Assembly (NCBI GenBank): GCA_030158125.1
Contig: JAOATL010000022.1
Location: 1 to 64,000 of the forward strand
Length of the DNA: 64,000 nucleotides
Source: Limnohabitans sp.
GTDB lineage: Bacteria > Pseudomonadota > Gammaproteobacteria > Burkholderiales > Burkholderiaceae_C
Direction: 5' to 3'
Every line of letters starts with the position of its first letter. Position 1 is the first letter of the stretch. The translations under genes were made by a program, and so were the position numbers. This document shows positions 7,605 to 17,999 of this stretch, piece by piece. The notes beneath the pieces were generated by a model that searched no databases, was not told where the DNA came from, and saw nothing but the letters and a program-made list of their open reading frames with translations.

Positions 7605-8519
7605 TCATTTAGCCTTATTGGGCGCGGCAGCCCCCGGCGTGCCACTGTTGCCACGCATGGTTTTGAAAAACTCTGAACCAGAGGGGTCCAAAACCATGAC
7701 GTCACTTTTCTTGGCGAAGCTGGCTTTGTAAGCGTCCAGACTGCGATAGAACTGTGCAAACTGCGGGTCTCGGCCAAATGACTCGTTGTAGATGCGAGCA
7801 GCTTGAGAGTCGCCCTGCCCTTTGATTTTTTGTGCATCGCGGTACGCATTGGCAATGGTCACTTCGCGTTGACGATCGGCATCAGCGCGAATTTTTTCAC
7901 CTTCAGCAGCCCCAGTAGATCGCAGTTCATTGGCCACGCGCTTTCGCTCAGCTTCCATTCGGCGGTAAACCGACTCTGTGATGGCATCCACATAGTCTGC
8001 ACGTGTGATGCGCACATCCACGACGTCCACACCCCAAGGCTTCTCACCGCGAACTTTTTCAAGCACTTCGCGCTTGACATCGTTCATGAGAACTTCCCGG
8101 CTGAGGGACAACAAATCTTTGACCGTGCGCTTGTTGATTTCTTCTTGGAAGGCATTTCGAACCACGCGGTTCAATTGGTTGGCCCCAGCCTTTTCATCCA
8201 AACCCACATTGCGGATGTAGGCCATGGGGTCGGTAATGCGCCAACGCACATACCAGTCAATGACCACGCGTTGCTTTTCAGCAGTGAGCATCGGCTCGGT
8301 GTCAGGGCTGTCCAACGTCAACAAGCGCTTGTCAATGTAGGTGACATTTTGAAGAGGGGGCGGCAATTTCACATTGAGGCCGGGTTCGGTAATGACTTCT
8401 TTGATTTGGCCCAATGCGTACACCACACCAAATTGGCGTTGGTCCACCACAAACAACATGGAACTGGCCAAAGCCAAAACCAGCAACAGGGACGATGCCC
8501 ACATTCCAATACGGTTCAT
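7605..8519 (-). CDS. hflC: Protease modulator HflC
   Basis: HflC is an SPFH/band-7 protein. With HflK it forms the large periplasm-facing cage around the membrane protease FtsH and tunes its activity. The protein has 304 residues: one N-terminal membrane anchor (about residues 4-26), then the SPFH domain beginning DQRQFGVVYALGQIKEV, and a helical C-terminal region rich in charged residues (YRRMEAERKRVANELRSTGAAEGEKIRADADRQ). Length and domain order are normal. It is the distal gene of the long minus-strand array, 12 bases after hflK. In related Burkholderiales hisZ and purA usually follow; here the Tn3-like element does. Confidence 0.95.
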   Translation of the reverse strand: MNRIGMWASSLLLVLALASSMLFVVDQRQFGVVYALGQIKEVITEPGLNVKLPPPLQNVTYIDKRLLTLDSPDTEPMLTAEKQRVVIDWYVRWRITDPMAYIRNVGLDEKAGANQLNRVVRNAFQEEINKRTVKDLLSLSREVLMNDVKREVLEKVRGEKPWGVDVVDVRITRADYVDAITESVYRRMEAERKRVANELRSTGAAEGEKIRADADRQREVTIANAYRDAQKIKGQGDSQAARIYNESFGRDPQFAQFYRSLDAYKASFAKKSDVMVLDPSGSEFFKTMRGNSGTPGAAAPNKAK

Positions 8520-8531
8520 TTTGCTGATTCC

Positions 8532-9923
8532 TTAACGAATTTCACGGTCACGAGTGCGAACGCTGTCTCGGGATCTTGGATCTACAGGCGCACTGCTTTG
8601 CACGGGTGCCGTGGAAGTGCTGCCATTCGCAGCTTGCTCAGTGGCAGCAGAAGGCGTAAGGGGTGAACTTGTCACTTGCATCAATTTATCAAGTGGCAGG
8701 TACATCAAATTGGAACCTTGCTTGCTGTCAACAACCACTTTGGTGACGTTGGTGTAAATTTGCTGCATGGCATCCAGATACATGCGGTCACGCGTCACCT
8801 GGGGCGCCTTCTGATACTCTGGCAAGATGGCTTTGAATCGCTGCGCATCACCTTCTGCTTGCGCAACAATGCGTTCACGATAAGCCTGCGATTCTTCCTT
8901 CAAACGTGATGCGGCACCGACAGCACGCGGAACCACATCATTGGCGTAAGCTTGCGCTTCATTTTTGGCGCGCTCACGTTCCTGGCCTGCTTTAAGCACA
9001 TCATCGAAAGCGTTTTGAACCTGCTCTGGCGGGCGAACGCCACCCTGTTGAAGGTTGATACCAACAACTTCAATACCTACTTTGTATCGGTCTAAGATGT
9101 TTTGCATCAAGGATCGAACACGCGGCGCAATTTGGTCGCGCTCTTCAGCCAACGCCGAGTCCATTTTCATTTTGCCGACCACCTCACGCACAGCTGTTTC
9201 AGCAGCCTGAACAACAGCCTCCGTGGGGTTTTTGCTTTCAAACAAATAGGCACGTGCATCGTTCAGCCGGTATTGCACTGCAAATTTGATTTCGACAATG
9301 TTCTCGTCTTCCGTCAGCATGGCTGACTCGCGCAGACCGGTGGCCTTGATGACATTGTCTCGGCCAATATCGACGGATCGAATTTGTGTCACGAACACCA
9401 ATTCGTGTTTTTGTACAGGGTAAGGCAAGCGCCAGTTGAAACCTGCCCCGACGGTGGATTTGTATTTGCCAAATTGCGTAATGACAGCTTGCTGGCCCTC
9501 TTGCACAATGAAAAAGCCAGTACCCATCCAAATCAATACCAGCGCTCCCAAAATAACACCCACACCCAAATTTCGAAAGATGGGGGGGATGCCACTCGGG
9601 CCTGAGCCCATGGGAGGTTCCTTGTGCGGCGGACCACCGTTTTTACCGCCCAAAAACTGAGACAACTTGCGATTCAAGTCGCGCCACAACTCGTCCAAGT
9701 CGGGTGGACCCGATGGACCAGGCTTATTGCCGTGAGAGCCCTGCGGTGAAGGCTGTTGAGGCTGCGCAGCGCCAGGCGGCGGCGTTTGGGGATTTGCACC
9801 CGTTTGACCATCTTGCGATGGCTTGTCATCGCCTCGACCCCAGCGCGGGTCGTTCAAATTGAACATGCCGCGAAGTCGCTGCGGAAGGGCTGTCCAGCCT
9901 AGGGCACGGGGTTTGAAGTTCAT
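8532..9923 (-). CDS. hflK: FtsH protease activity modulator HflK
   Basis: HflK is the partner of HflC in the FtsH-HflKC complex of the inner membrane. From the ATG at 9923 it has 463 residues: a Gly/Pro-rich cytoplasmic N-terminus (NDPRWGRGDDK..., about residues 20-90), a membrane helix near 125-147 (VGVILGALVLIWMGTGFFIV), then the SPFH domain (QEGQQAVITQFGKYKSTVGAGFNWRLP) and a low-complexity tail. The frame continues to a GTG at 9971, but MNFKPRALGWTALP looks like the native N-terminus. A third option is the internal Met at 9866 (MFNLNDPRWG). It lies 56 bases after hflX and 12 before hflC. Confidence 0.93.
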   Translation of the reverse strand: MNFKPRALGWTALPQRLRGMFNLNDPRWGRGDDKPSQDGQTGANPQTPPPGAAQPQQPSPQGSHGNKPGPSGPPDLDELWRDLNRKLSQFLGGKNGGPPHKEPPMGSGPSGIPPIFRNLGVGVILGALVLIWMGTGFFIVQEGQQAVITQFGKYKSTVGAGFNWRLPYPVQKHELVFVTQIRSVDIGRDNVIKATGLRESAMLTEDENIVEIKFAVQYRLNDARAYLFESKNPTEAVVQAAETAVREVVGKMKMDSALAEERDQIAPRVRSLMQNILDRYKVGIEVVGINLQQGGVRPPEQVQNAFDDVLKAGQERERAKNEAQAYANDVVPRAVGAASRLKEESQAYRERIVAQAEGDAQRFKAILPEYQKAPQVTRDRMYLDAMQQIYTNVTKVVVDSKQGSNLMYLPLDKLMQVTSSPLTPSAATEQAANGSTSTAPVQSSAPVDPRSRDSVRTRDREIR

Positions 9924-9979
9924 TCGTTTTTCTAGCGTATTGATCTGTCTGAGTACATTGTGCCCAAACACATCAAAGA

Positions 9980-11170
9980 TTATGAGAATTCATCTGTATT
10001 TTCCCCGGAATTATCAAGGGCAAAACGCGGGTCTAGAGTGACCTCGGCTTCAGAAGCATTTTTCATGACTTCCTCCGCCAGCAATTGGCGCAAGAGGCCA
10101 AGACCTTCACCGGATTGAGCGCTGACAAAAACCCGCGTCAAGGCTTGACCGTCGACTTCGTATACGTCTTGGCTGCACACGGGGCGACGCTCTGGGGGCA
10201 AATTATCAATCTTGTTAAAAACCAACCATTGAGGCACTTGATCTGCGCCAATTTCATGCAAAACCCGTTTGACTTCCGACATTTGTTCTGGGAAATTGGG
10301 GTTTGATGCATCAACCACATGAATCAACAAATCGGCATCGGCAGCTTCTTGAAGTGTTGCTTCAAACGCATCAATCAAGCCGTGTGGCAAGTCTCGAATA
10401 AATCCGACGGTGTCTGAAATCGATGCCGAGCGCCCCGCCTCACCCAAGTAAAGTTGACGTGTGGTGGTATCCAGGGTTGCAAACAATTGATCGGCCGCAT
10501 ACGCACGGGCTTTAACCAAGGCATTGAACAAGGTGGATTTGCCAGCATTGGTATAGCCGACCAATGACACATTGAATGAATTTCGGCGATCGCGTTGGCG
10601 GCGTTGTGTTGAGCGCTGTTTTTTGACTTTGCTCAATCGTTCTTTGGTACGTTTGATGGCATCGCCAATCATGCGTCGGTCTAATTCGATTTGAGTTTCA
10701 CCTGGCCCGCCGCGCGTGCCAATACCACCTCGCTGACGCTCCAAGTGCGACCACCGCCTAACCAAACGGGTGCTGAGGTATTGCAGCCTGGCCAACTCCA
10801 CTTGCAGTTTGCCGTCGTGGCTGCGTGCTCGCTGCGCAAAGATTTCCAAAATGAGCAAGGTCCGGTCATTGACCGGCAGCCCCAAGTGACGCTCTAAATT
10901 GCGTTGTTGTGCAGGTGACAGCGATTGATCGAACAAAACTTCGCGAGCGCCGGTTTGTTCCGCCATGAATTTGATTTCATCGGCCTTACCCGAACCTACA
11001 AACAACGCGGCATCGGGCGCTTTGCGCTTGCAGCTTATTTTGGCGACTGGCCGCATGCCTGCCGTGAGCGCCAATTGGCCAAGCTCCTCCAGTTCGCCAT
11101 CAAAATGTGGCAAACCAAAATCAACACCCACCAACAAGGCAGGCGTTGAATTTACCGAGTCATTGCTCAA
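9980..11170 (-). CDS. hflX: Ribosome-associated GTPase HflX
   Basis: HflX is a GTPase that binds the 50S subunit and splits stalled or heat-damaged ribosomes. The 396-residue protein has the HflX N-terminal domain (residues about 10-195, with the glycine-rich RGGIGTRGGPGETQIELDRR segment) and a G domain with P-loop GYTNAGKST near 205-213, DTVGF (G3) and NKID (G4). The C-terminal tail is acidic. It sits nine bases after hfq in the classical hfq-hflX-hflK-hflC order, so it is probably co-transcribed with them. Confidence 0.96.
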   Translation of the reverse strand: MSNDSVNSTPALLVGVDFGLPHFDGELEELGQLALTAGMRPVAKISCKRKAPDAALFVGSGKADEIKFMAEQTGAREVLFDQSLSPAQQRNLERHLGLPVNDRTLLILEIFAQRARSHDGKLQVELARLQYLSTRLVRRWSHLERQRGGIGTRGGPGETQIELDRRMIGDAIKRTKERLSKVKKQRSTQRRQRDRRNSFNVSLVGYTNAGKSTLFNALVKARAYAADQLFATLDTTTRQLYLGEAGRSASISDTVGFIRDLPHGLIDAFEATLQEAADADLLIHVVDASNPNFPEQMSEVKRVLHEIGADQVPQWLVFNKIDNLPPERRPVCSQDVYEVDGQALTRVFVSAQSGEGLGLLRQLLAEEVMKNASEAEVTLDPRFALDNSGENTDEFS

Positions 11171-11179
11171 AGGAGATGG

Positions 11180-11428
11180 TCAAGCGGCGACGTCTTCCGA
11201 CGCATCGGCACCGGGAAGGTTGACAGCGCGTCCGGGGACAATGGTTGAAATAGCGTGCTTGTAAACCATTTGTGTGACCGTGTTGCGAAGCAACACGACA
11301 TACTGGTCAAAGGACTCAATTTGGCCTTGAAGTTTGATGCCGTTGACCAAATAAATGGACACGGGCACGTGTTCGCGGCGCAGTGCGTTGAGGAAGGGAT
11401 CTTGCAAAAGTTGCCCTTTGTTGTTCAC
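11180..11428 (-). CDS. hfq: RNA-binding protein Hfq
   Basis: Hfq is a hexameric Sm-like RNA chaperone that joins small RNAs to mRNAs. The 82-residue protein carries the family core: [44 protein letters not shown] and the Sm2 motif YKHAIST, followed by a short acidic tail. The start is GTG at 11428, with GGAG upstream at good spacing. A 91-base gap separates it from der and holds a 12-bp perfect palindrome TTGGCCGGCCAA (11487-11498), so hfq may have its own promoter inside the array. Confidence 0.97.
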   Translation of the reverse strand: MNNKGQLLQDPFLNALRREHVPVSIYLVNGIKLQGQIESFDQYVVLLRNTVTQMVYKHAISTIVPGRAVNLPGADASEDVAA

Positions 11429-11519
11429 GATATTCTCCGTGTTCTGAATTGAAATAAGGGTTTTACCTTAACACATGACAGACGAATTGGCCGGCCAAAT
11501 TTAGACAAATCCTTACAAA

Positions 11520-12860
11520 TTAGTCTGAATCTTTGTCCGCGTAAGGATTTTGAGATGTTTTCATCTCGATTCGCAAAGGCGTACCAGACAAGTCAAAGGC
11601 TTTTCTGAATCGACCTTCCAAGTAGCGCTTGTATGTTTCTGTGACATGTTCCAAGGAATTGCCGTGAATCACAATGACCGGAGGATTCATGCCGCCTTGG
11701 TGTGCATACCGAAGTTTGGGTCGGAACATACCGCCGCGCTGAGGGCTTTGAAACTGCACAGACTCCAACAGCAAACGCGTCAAAACAGGCGTGGTCATTT
11801 TGACCATGGCGGATTTGTGTGCCTGTGTAATGGATTTCCAAACAGGGCCCAATCCTTGACGTTTTTTTGCTGAGATGGTGTGCAAATTGGCAAACTTCAA
11901 AAATGGCAAACGATTTTCAATGGAACGGTGAACCAATTCACGTTGATAGTCGTCCACGGCATCCCATTTGTTGACGGCCAACACCACCGCTCGGCCGCTG
12001 TCCAACACAAAACCAGCAATGTGTGCATCTTGCTCAGTCACGCCCTGTGTTGCGTCTAACAAGAGTAAAACCACATTGGCAGACTCAATGGCCTGCAAAG
12101 TTTTCACCACAGAAAACTTTTCGATCGCTTCAAACACTTTGCCTTTGCGACGCAAACCCGCTGTATCGATCAGCTCAAACTTTTGACCATCGCGCTCAAA
12201 TGGCACTGTGATGGCATCACGTGTGGTGCCTGGCATGTCGAATGCCACCAAGCGCTCTTCACCTAACCAGGTATTGATCAAGGTGGATTTTCCGACATTG
12301 GGCCTACCTGCCACCGCCAATTTGACGATGGAGGTGTCAACCTCGGCATCGAGCTCGTCCTCGGGCAACATCAAGGGGTCTAAGGCCAACTCCACCAAGC
12401 TGCGAACACCCTGACCATGAGCGGCTGAAACCGGGATGACATCACCCAATCCCAGCTCATAAAATTCACTGATTTGCACCCCCTCACGCATGCCTTCAGC
12501 CTTGTTGGCAACCAACAAACAAGGCTTGCCAATGCGGCGCAGGTACTTGGCGATGTCGTGATCTTGTGCGGAGACACCCGCCCTGGCGTCGACCACAAAC
12601 ACCACGACATCGGCCTCGGCGACAGCCTGCTGAGTTTGTTTGGCCATCTCTTTGTAAATGCCAGCGCTGGCATCGGGCTCAAAACCGCCGGTGTCAATGA
12701 CGATGTACTCGTACCGACCTTGACGACCTTGGCCATAGTGGCGGTCGCGCGTGAGTCCGGCGAAGTCGGCCACAATGGCATCTCTGCTCTTGGTCAGACG
12801 GTTAAAGAGAGTGGACTTGCCCACATTGGGGCGGCCAACAAGGGCCAGAACGGGTTTCAA
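11520..12860 (-). CDS. der: Ribosome biogenesis GTPase Der (EngA)
   Basis: Der is an essential double-GTPase that helps mature the 50S subunit. The 446-residue protein shows two G domains with identical P-loops (GRPNVGKST at residues 8-16 and again near 189-197), DTGG and DTAG switch-II motifs, NKAE and NKWD base-recognition motifs, and a C-terminal KH-like domain. The start is TTG at 12860, the first codon of the conserved [16 protein letters not shown]-terminus, preceded by GAAAG. It begins 19 bases after bamB ends. Confidence 0.97.
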   Translation of the reverse strand: MKPVLALVGRPNVGKSTLFNRLTKSRDAIVADFAGLTRDRHYGQGRQGRYEYIVIDTGGFEPDASAGIYKEMAKQTQQAVAEADVVVFVVDARAGVSAQDHDIAKYLRRIGKPCLLVANKAEGMREGVQISEFYELGLGDVIPVSAAHGQGVRSLVELALDPLMLPEDELDAEVDTSIVKLAVAGRPNVGKSTLINTWLGEERLVAFDMPGTTRDAITVPFERDGQKFELIDTAGLRRKGKVFEAIEKFSVVKTLQAIESANVVLLLLDATQGVTEQDAHIAGFVLDSGRAVVLAVNKWDAVDDYQRELVHRSIENRLPFLKFANLHTISAKKRQGLGPVWKSITQAHKSAMVKMTTPVLTRLLLESVQFQSPQRGGMFRPKLRYAHQGGMNPPVIVIHGNSLEHVTETYKRYLEGRFRKAFDLSGTPLRIEMKTSQNPYADKDSD

Positions 12861-12879
12861 ATCAATCTTTCAGCTGAGT

Positions 12880-14031
12880 TTATTCGGCACGCAGGGCTTG
12901 AACCAAGCCACTTCTTGTTACCACAACCCAAGTTTTTCCATGTCGCAACGCAGGCATTGCAATGCCGGATGCGTCAATTTGTATTCGGGCCACAGTTTGG
13001 CCATTTTGGGTGTCAATCCAGTGCAACCAGCCAAGCTCATCGCCCACGATCAATTGGCCATCCGATGCAACGGGTGCCGTAAGACCTCTAAAACGAAGGG
13101 CTTCGGACTGCCACAGAACTTTACCTGTACTGGAATTCCAGGCCATGAGCTTGCTGTCTGACTCCGCGCCAAAAACTGCATTCGCAGTAGCGGCAAGCCC
13201 GACGAAGCCTTGGGCAGAACGGGTCCAAAGTGTGCGGCCCAAATTGGCGTCAGCACAAGTGACCGCCGTTTGAAATGCGCGAGCGCAGATGGTGTTGTTA
13301 ACACGTGACACACCAGAGACCAAGTCGACCAAACGCTCGACTTCGTTGGTACCACGGGAAGCGCCAATACTGAGCTCCCACTTGGTGAGACCATTGGCAG
13401 GGTTCAGGGCCACCAAACGACCCGAGAGACCCACCAACAAGTTGTCTTGGAAGCTTGTCAGGATACCTGACTGCTTGAGAACCAACGCATCACCCGTGCG
13501 CTGCTGACGCCACAGCTGTTGACCTGAAGCACCATCAAAAGCCATCACAGTGCGATCGGCCGTTAGAACAAAAACACGCCCGCCAGCAACAAAAGGTGCA
13601 GTAAACGACAACGCTGGCAATTTAACTTTCCAGATCACTTTGCCTTGGCTCAGTGCGATCAATTCATTGGACTGCGTGATGACAGCAAAACGAATGCCAT
13701 CAGAACCGATGCCTGCGGTCAAGGGTGTGTTCAAGGCAACGCGCCAACTCTCGGCCCCTGTGTCAGCATTTAAGACCGTCACAAGTCCTTGGGTGCTGGC
13801 AATGGCCAATTGGCCGTTGGTCAACGCGGCCGTCAGGGGGGGCGCGACAGGGTTTAACTGAACCGACCATGCTTTGCGAACATCCAACTGTGCTTTGAAG
13901 TCTGCCAATGCTGTGGGTGCAGGTTTATCGGGTGTGCTGGAGCAAGCACTCAACACGCTTAATGCACAAATGGCTGTCCAAGTAAGCAACGCGGAAGAAA
14001 TCCGCTTGACATTGAAGCTGTTACAGCTCAT
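12880..14031 (-). CDS. bamB: Outer membrane protein assembly factor BamB
   Basis: BamB is the eight-bladed beta-propeller lipoprotein of the BAM complex that inserts outer-membrane proteins. The 383-residue protein has a lipoprotein signal with the acylated Cys at residue 30 (SVLSAC), followed by PQQ-like propeller repeats (for example QLWRQQRTGDALV, GKVLWQSEALRFRGL, LGWLHWIDTQNG). Its ATG overlaps the stop of the upstream yfgM-like gene by four bases. BamD, a partner in the same complex, is encoded at 23.7 kb. Confidence 0.95.
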   Translation of the reverse strand: MSCNSFNVKRISSALLTWTAICALSVLSACSSTPDKPAPTALADFKAQLDVRKAWSVQLNPVAPPLTAALTNGQLAIASTQGLVTVLNADTGAESWRVALNTPLTAGIGSDGIRFAVITQSNELIALSQGKVIWKVKLPALSFTAPFVAGGRVFVLTADRTVMAFDGASGQQLWRQQRTGDALVLKQSGILTSFQDNLLVGLSGRLVALNPANGLTKWELSIGASRGTNEVERLVDLVSGVSRVNNTICARAFQTAVTCADANLGRTLWTRSAQGFVGLAATANAVFGAESDSKLMAWNSSTGKVLWQSEALRFRGLTAPVASDGQLIVGDELGWLHWIDTQNGQTVARIQIDASGIAMPALRHGKTWVVVTRSGLVQALRAE

Positions 14032-14693
14032 TTTGAAGCACCTTTGGCTTGCACAGGATCGACCCCCAAAGCATTCAATTTGGCTGCAACCAATCGGCGG
14101 TATTCTGCATTGTCAGCCAGCTGAGTCCAAGCGCTTGAATACGCTTTGACAGCTTCAGCGGGTTTATTTTGCAGAATCAAGATATCACCTTGCACATCTG
14201 CAGCCAATCCAGCAAAAGCGGGTTGGAAAGGCTTGCTCAATGTTTTCAGGGCGTCGTCATACGACTTCTGCTGCACCATCAAATTGGCCAATCGAATGCG
14301 TGCAAGTTGCGCGCTGGCTTCGTCTGAGGCATTGTCGCTGGCCCAACTTAACGCGCTTTGGGCCGCTTCGTTTTTACCGGTTTGCTGAAACACTTTGGCT
14401 GCCAGCAGGGCTGACTGCGCCGCAAAAGTGGTTCGCGGAAAACGCTCTTTCATGTCATTCCATGAACGCTCAAGTTTGGCGGCATCACCAGCAACCGCTT
14501 GCCGCTCTACTTCATCAAACAAAGCGGATGCTTTGGTGGATTGCTGGCGCTCCCAATACTGAAATGCATTCCAGCCAGCGTACGCACCCATCACCACAAT
14601 CAAAAACCAGGTGATGGCATTGCCGTATTGCTTCCAGAAGTGCTTGAGTTCATCAAGCTGCTCTTGTTCTTCGAGGTCGAGGTGTGAGGCCAT
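14028..14693 (-). CDS. YfgM-like tetratricopeptide protein (ancillary SecYEG translocon subunit)
   Basis: This is a membrane-anchored TPR protein of the YfgM/TPR_21 family. Family members sit at the SecYEG translocon with PpiD and pass exported proteins to periplasmic chaperones. From the ATG at 14693 it has 221 residues: a short acidic cytoplasmic part (MASHLDLEEQEQLDELKHFW), one membrane helix (about 23-41, ITWFLIVVMGAYAGWNAF), then periplasmic TPR-like helices. The frame runs upstream to 14831, but that part overlaps hisS and lacks family character. Genes hisS, yfgM, bamB and der in this order are typical for beta- and gammaproteobacteria. Confidence 0.88.
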   Translation of the reverse strand: MASHLDLEEQEQLDELKHFWKQYGNAITWFLIVVMGAYAGWNAFQYWERQQSTKASALFDEVERQAVAGDAAKLERSWNDMKERFPRTTFAAQSALLAAKVFQQTGKNEAAQSALSWASDNASDEASAQLARIRLANLMVQQKSYDDALKTLSKPFQPAFAGLAADVQGDILILQNKPAEAVKAYSSAWTQLADNAEYRRLVAAKLNALGVDPVQAKGASK

Positions 14694-14706
14694 ATTCAGA
14701 TTTAAT

Positions 14707-16038
14707 TCAAGTTGTCGATTGTAGGCTGAGCGCCCAAGCGCTGAGATTTTGCAAGGATTCGGATCTTTGAGCACCATCACCATCGCGCAGCGATTTGACA
14801 GAAACCGTATTTTGAGCCAGTTCGTCGGCACCGAAAATCAGGGCAAATCGTGCACCACTGCCATCGGCTTTTTTGAACTGACTTTTCATACTGCCAACAC
14901 CCTCGCCCGAACCCGCATGCATTTGCACCTTGACACCCAGGGCACGCAGTTGGCGTAGGAAACTCAAAACAACAGGCAAACTTTGTACATCAGGCACGAT
15001 GGCATACGCGTCAGGCACAGAATCGGGCAGTGATGCGCCCTGCTCCTCAAGCAAAGCCAGAACGCGCTCAACACCCAGCGCCCAACCCACCGCAGGTGCT
15101 GGTTTACCGCCAACTTGCTCAATCAGATAGTCGTAGCGCCCTCCGCCGCACACTGTTCCTTGAGAACCGAGTTGATCAGTGATGAACTCGAAGACTGTCA
15201 GGTTGTAATAGTCCATGCCACGAACCAAACGAGGATTCAAGGTGTACTTGACACCATTGGCATCCAAAATTTGTCGCAACGCATTGAAGTGCGCAAGCGA
15301 CTGAGGGCCCAGAAAATCAAGCAATTGAGGGGCGGCTTCGACCACCGCCTTCATGGCTGGATTTTTGGTGTCCAAAATTCGCAGAGGATTTGAATAAAGT
15401 CGACGTTTTGCATCTTCATCCAACACCTCTTGGTGTTTTTCAAAGTGCGTGATCAACGCGGAACGATGCGCCAAACGCTCTGGCGGCTGACCCAGGCTAT
15501 TGAGCTCGAGTCGGACATCTTTCAAGCCAATGGCTTTCCAGAGGTCGTGGGCCAGCAAGATAACTTCCGCATCAATTTCAGGACCTTGAAAGCCCAACAC
15601 TTCCGCGCCAATTTGATGAAATTGACGGTAACGGCCACGTTGTGGACGCTCATGGCGAAACATGGGCCCCATGTAATAGAGCCGTTTACCACCTTCATAA
15701 AGCATGTTGTGTTCAACCACCGCACGGACAACACCCGCCGTACTCTCTGGGCGTAGGGTTAGCGCTTCGCCATTCAAACGATCTTCAAAGGAATACATTT
15801 CCTTTTCAACGATGTCTGTCACCTCGCCCAGTCCGCGTACAAACAAAGCCGTAGGCTCGAGGATGGGGGTGCGAATGTTGCGATAGGCATAGGCGGCCAT
15901 CAAGCCGCGAACTTTGGACTCCAGCCATTCCCATTTGGCAGACTCGACTGGCAAGATGTCATTCATGCCCTTGACTGCAGTCAGCTTTTTAAAAGCACTG
16001 GCTTTGGTCGTTGATTCAGTAGGTTTAATGTCTGACAT
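14707..16038 (-). CDS. hisS: Histidine--tRNA ligase
   Basis: This class II aminoacyl-tRNA synthetase charges tRNA-His in the cytoplasm. The 443-residue protein has motif 1 near the N-terminus ([11 protein letters not shown]...[17 protein letters not shown]), motif 2 ([27 protein letters not shown]), the HisA motifs ([23 protein letters not shown]) and motif 3 ([11 protein letters not shown]), then the anticodon-binding domain. It starts six bases after the ispG stop and ends 13 bases before the yfgM-like start, so it is part of the same operon. Confidence 0.97.
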   Translation of the reverse strand: MSDIKPTESTTKASAFKKLTAVKGMNDILPVESAKWEWLESKVRGLMAAYAYRNIRTPILEPTALFVRGLGEVTDIVEKEMYSFEDRLNGEALTLRPESTAGVVRAVVEHNMLYEGGKRLYYMGPMFRHERPQRGRYRQFHQIGAEVLGFQGPEIDAEVILLAHDLWKAIGLKDVRLELNSLGQPPERLAHRSALITHFEKHQEVLDEDAKRRLYSNPLRILDTKNPAMKAVVEAAPQLLDFLGPQSLAHFNALRQILDANGVKYTLNPRLVRGMDYYNLTVFEFITDQLGSQGTVCGGGRYDYLIEQVGGKPAPAVGWALGVERVLALLEEQGASLPDSVPDAYAIVPDVQSLPVVLSFLRQLRALGVKVQMHAGSGEGVGSMKSQFKKADGSGARFALIFGADELAQNTVSVKSLRDGDGAQRSESLQNLSAWALSLQSTT

Positions 16039-16044
16039 AAAAAT

Positions 16045-17316
16045 TCAATCAGCAGCTGTTGGGTTGCTGCCAAACCGTTGGTCAATGTACGTTGCAACAA
16101 GATCTTGAAACTCATGTGCGATGTTGTCACCGCGCAAGGTTAGTTTCTTTTCGCCATCTATAAAAACCGGCGCTGCCGGCGCTTCGCCTGTCCCAGGCAA
16201 ACTGATGCCAATGTCGGCGTGTTTGCTTTCACCCGGGCCGTTCACAATACAGCCCATGACGGCCACTTTTAAATTTTCGACACCTGGATAGCGCTGACGC
16301 CAAACTGGCATTTGACCACGCAGGTAATCATCAATTTGTTTGGCCAATTCCTGGAAGGTACTGCTGGTGGTTCGACCGCAACCGGGACATGCCGTGACGC
16401 TAGGGACAAAAATACGCAGGCCAAGTGACTGCAAAATTTCGTTGGCAATCACAACTTCTTGCGTGCGTGCTTCGCCAGGTTGAGGTGTGAGAGACACACG
16501 AATGGTATCGCCAATGCCTTCTTGCAACAGAATGGCCAACGCAGAGGCGGAAGCCACCGTGCCTTTTGTTCCCATACCGGCTTCTGTCAGTCCTAAGTGC
16601 AAAGGGTAATTCGTGCGTCGGCCAAGTTCTCGGTAAACCGCAATCAGGTCTTGTACGCCAGATACTTTGCAAGACAGCAAAATTTGTGAGCGCAACATGC
16701 CCATTTCGTGGGCTTTGTCGGCTGAATCAATTGCCGATGTAATGAGCGCCTCGTACATCACCTGGCGGGCTTCCCAAGGCTTTGAGCGTTGACTGTTTTG
16801 GTCCATGAGTGACGCCAACAATTCTTGGTCCAAGCTTCCCCAATTGACACCGATGCGAACAGGCTTGTTCCATTTCATTGCGGCTTCGATCATTTGACCG
16901 AATTGCAAATCGTGCTTGTCGCCTTTGCCTACATTGCCAGGGTTGATGCGGTATTTGGACAAGGCTTGCGCGCAGGCCGGGTGATCACTTAACAGCCGAT
17001 GACCGTTGTAGTGAAAGTCACCAATGAGGGGGACGTCAATGCCCATTTTGTCGAGCTGGTCGCGGATGTGCGGCACAGCCTCGGCAGCCTCAGGGGTGTT
17101 GACCGTGAGGCGAACCATTTCTGATCCTGCATGCGCCAGCGCTTTCACTTGAATGGCAGTGCCGATCACATCCACTGTGTCGGTGTTGGTCATGGACTGA
17201 ACACGCACTGGCGCATCGCCGCCAACAGTGACAATGCGAGGCCCCCATTGAACAGTGGCTTGCAAGCTGCGTCTGGTTAGCGGAAATGCGGCTGGAATGG
17301 CGACAGGCTCGATCAT
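16045..17316 (-). CDS. ispG: 4-hydroxy-3-methylbut-2-en-1-yl diphosphate synthase (IspG/GcpE)
   Basis: IspG is a [4Fe-4S] enzyme converting MEcPP to HMBPP in the MEP isoprenoid pathway. The 423-residue protein has the TIM-barrel part ([41 protein letters not shown]) and the Fe-S region with cysteines in CPGCGRT and [17 protein letters not shown]. The insert between barrel and Fe-S domain is short, as in other Gram-negative forms. Its ATG overlaps the upstream rodZ-like stop by four bases, indicating translational coupling. Confidence 0.97.
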   Translation of the reverse strand: MIEPVAIPAAFPLTRRSLQATVQWGPRIVTVGGDAPVRVQSMTNTDTVDVIGTAIQVKALAHAGSEMVRLTVNTPEAAEAVPHIRDQLDKMGIDVPLIGDFHYNGHRLLSDHPACAQALSKYRINPGNVGKGDKHDLQFGQMIEAAMKWNKPVRIGVNWGSLDQELLASLMDQNSQRSKPWEARQVMYEALITSAIDSADKAHEMGMLRSQILLSCKVSGVQDLIAVYRELGRRTNYPLHLGLTEAGMGTKGTVASASALAILLQEGIGDTIRVSLTPQPGEARTQEVVIANEILQSLGLRIFVPSVTACPGCGRTTSSTFQELAKQIDDYLRGQMPVWRQRYPGVENLKVAVMGCIVNGPGESKHADIGISLPGTGEAPAAPVFIDGEKKLTLRGDNIAHEFQDLVATYIDQRFGSNPTAAD

Positions 17317-17999
17317 TTTTTGTCTTCAGTGGCGGCTGGCGTGATCAAACTGGGTGCAAGTACATTAACGCTTGCGGGGATCAAGTGAGGCGAAACCACA
17401 GAGGGCGACGGCGCCACAGGTGTCAAGGGTGCATTGTTGACACTGTCGAACACCATGGCCTTGGGCATTTCATTTTGTGCTGCATCTGGCGCAGTGGACT
17501 CCTGTGCAGGCGGCATACTGGGCACAACTTCCATGGCGGCGGGTGACGCCTCCAACTGAAAGACGGACACGATCCAATTGCTGCCTAGGAAAAGTGTAAA
17601 GAGCGATACGAGTAACACCAAAAGCCACAATTTAATGCTTCGACCCATGAACACATTGCGACTGAATGAGTGGTGCGCCTGATAGGCCGGCGCGTGGTCT
17701 GCCCCAATGATGTTCAAGGGTTTAAGGCCGCTGGCATTGGCAGGCATGAGTGCCAACACGGGTGCTGGGTCCATTTTGACAAAGCGACAGACCTTGGCTG
17801 CCAAAGCACGCGCAAACACCGGGCCTGACAAAAAATCAAACTGATCGGCTTCCAGCGCTTCCAACTGCTTCACCGTGACTTTTAGATTAACGGACAACAC
17901 AGCCATGTGGACACCCGCACGTTCACGGCCCGCTTTGATCAGCGCGCCAGGTGAAGTCGGCATGAGAGGCATGGCTGCCTCCTTCAAGGATTCAGTCAT
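17313..17999 (-). CDS. RodZ-like helix-turn-helix membrane protein, short form
   Basis: RodZ links the MreB cytoskeleton to the cell wall machinery. The 228-residue protein has an N-terminal Xre/HTH_25-like cytoplasmic domain (about 18-85: [34 protein letters not shown]), one membrane helix (about 122-146) and an Ala/Pro/Val/Ser-rich periplasmic tail. The folded C-terminal RodZ domain (DUF4115) that normally follows is not visible; the protein ends within the linker. The position between pilF and ispG is the standard rodZ position. Start could be Met1, Met10 or Met13. It overlaps ispG by four bases. Confidence 0.8.
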   Translation of the reverse strand: MTESLKEAAMPLMPTSPGALIKAGRERAGVHMAVLSVNLKVTVKQLEALEADQFDFLSGPVFARALAAKVCRFVKMDPAPVLALMPANASGLKPLNIIGADHAPAYQAHHSFSRNVFMGRSIKLWLLVLLVSLFTLFLGSNWIVSVFQLEASPAAMEVVPSMPPAQESTAPDAAQNEMPKAMVFDSVNNAPLTPVAPSPSVVSPHLIPASVNVLAPSLITPAATEDKK

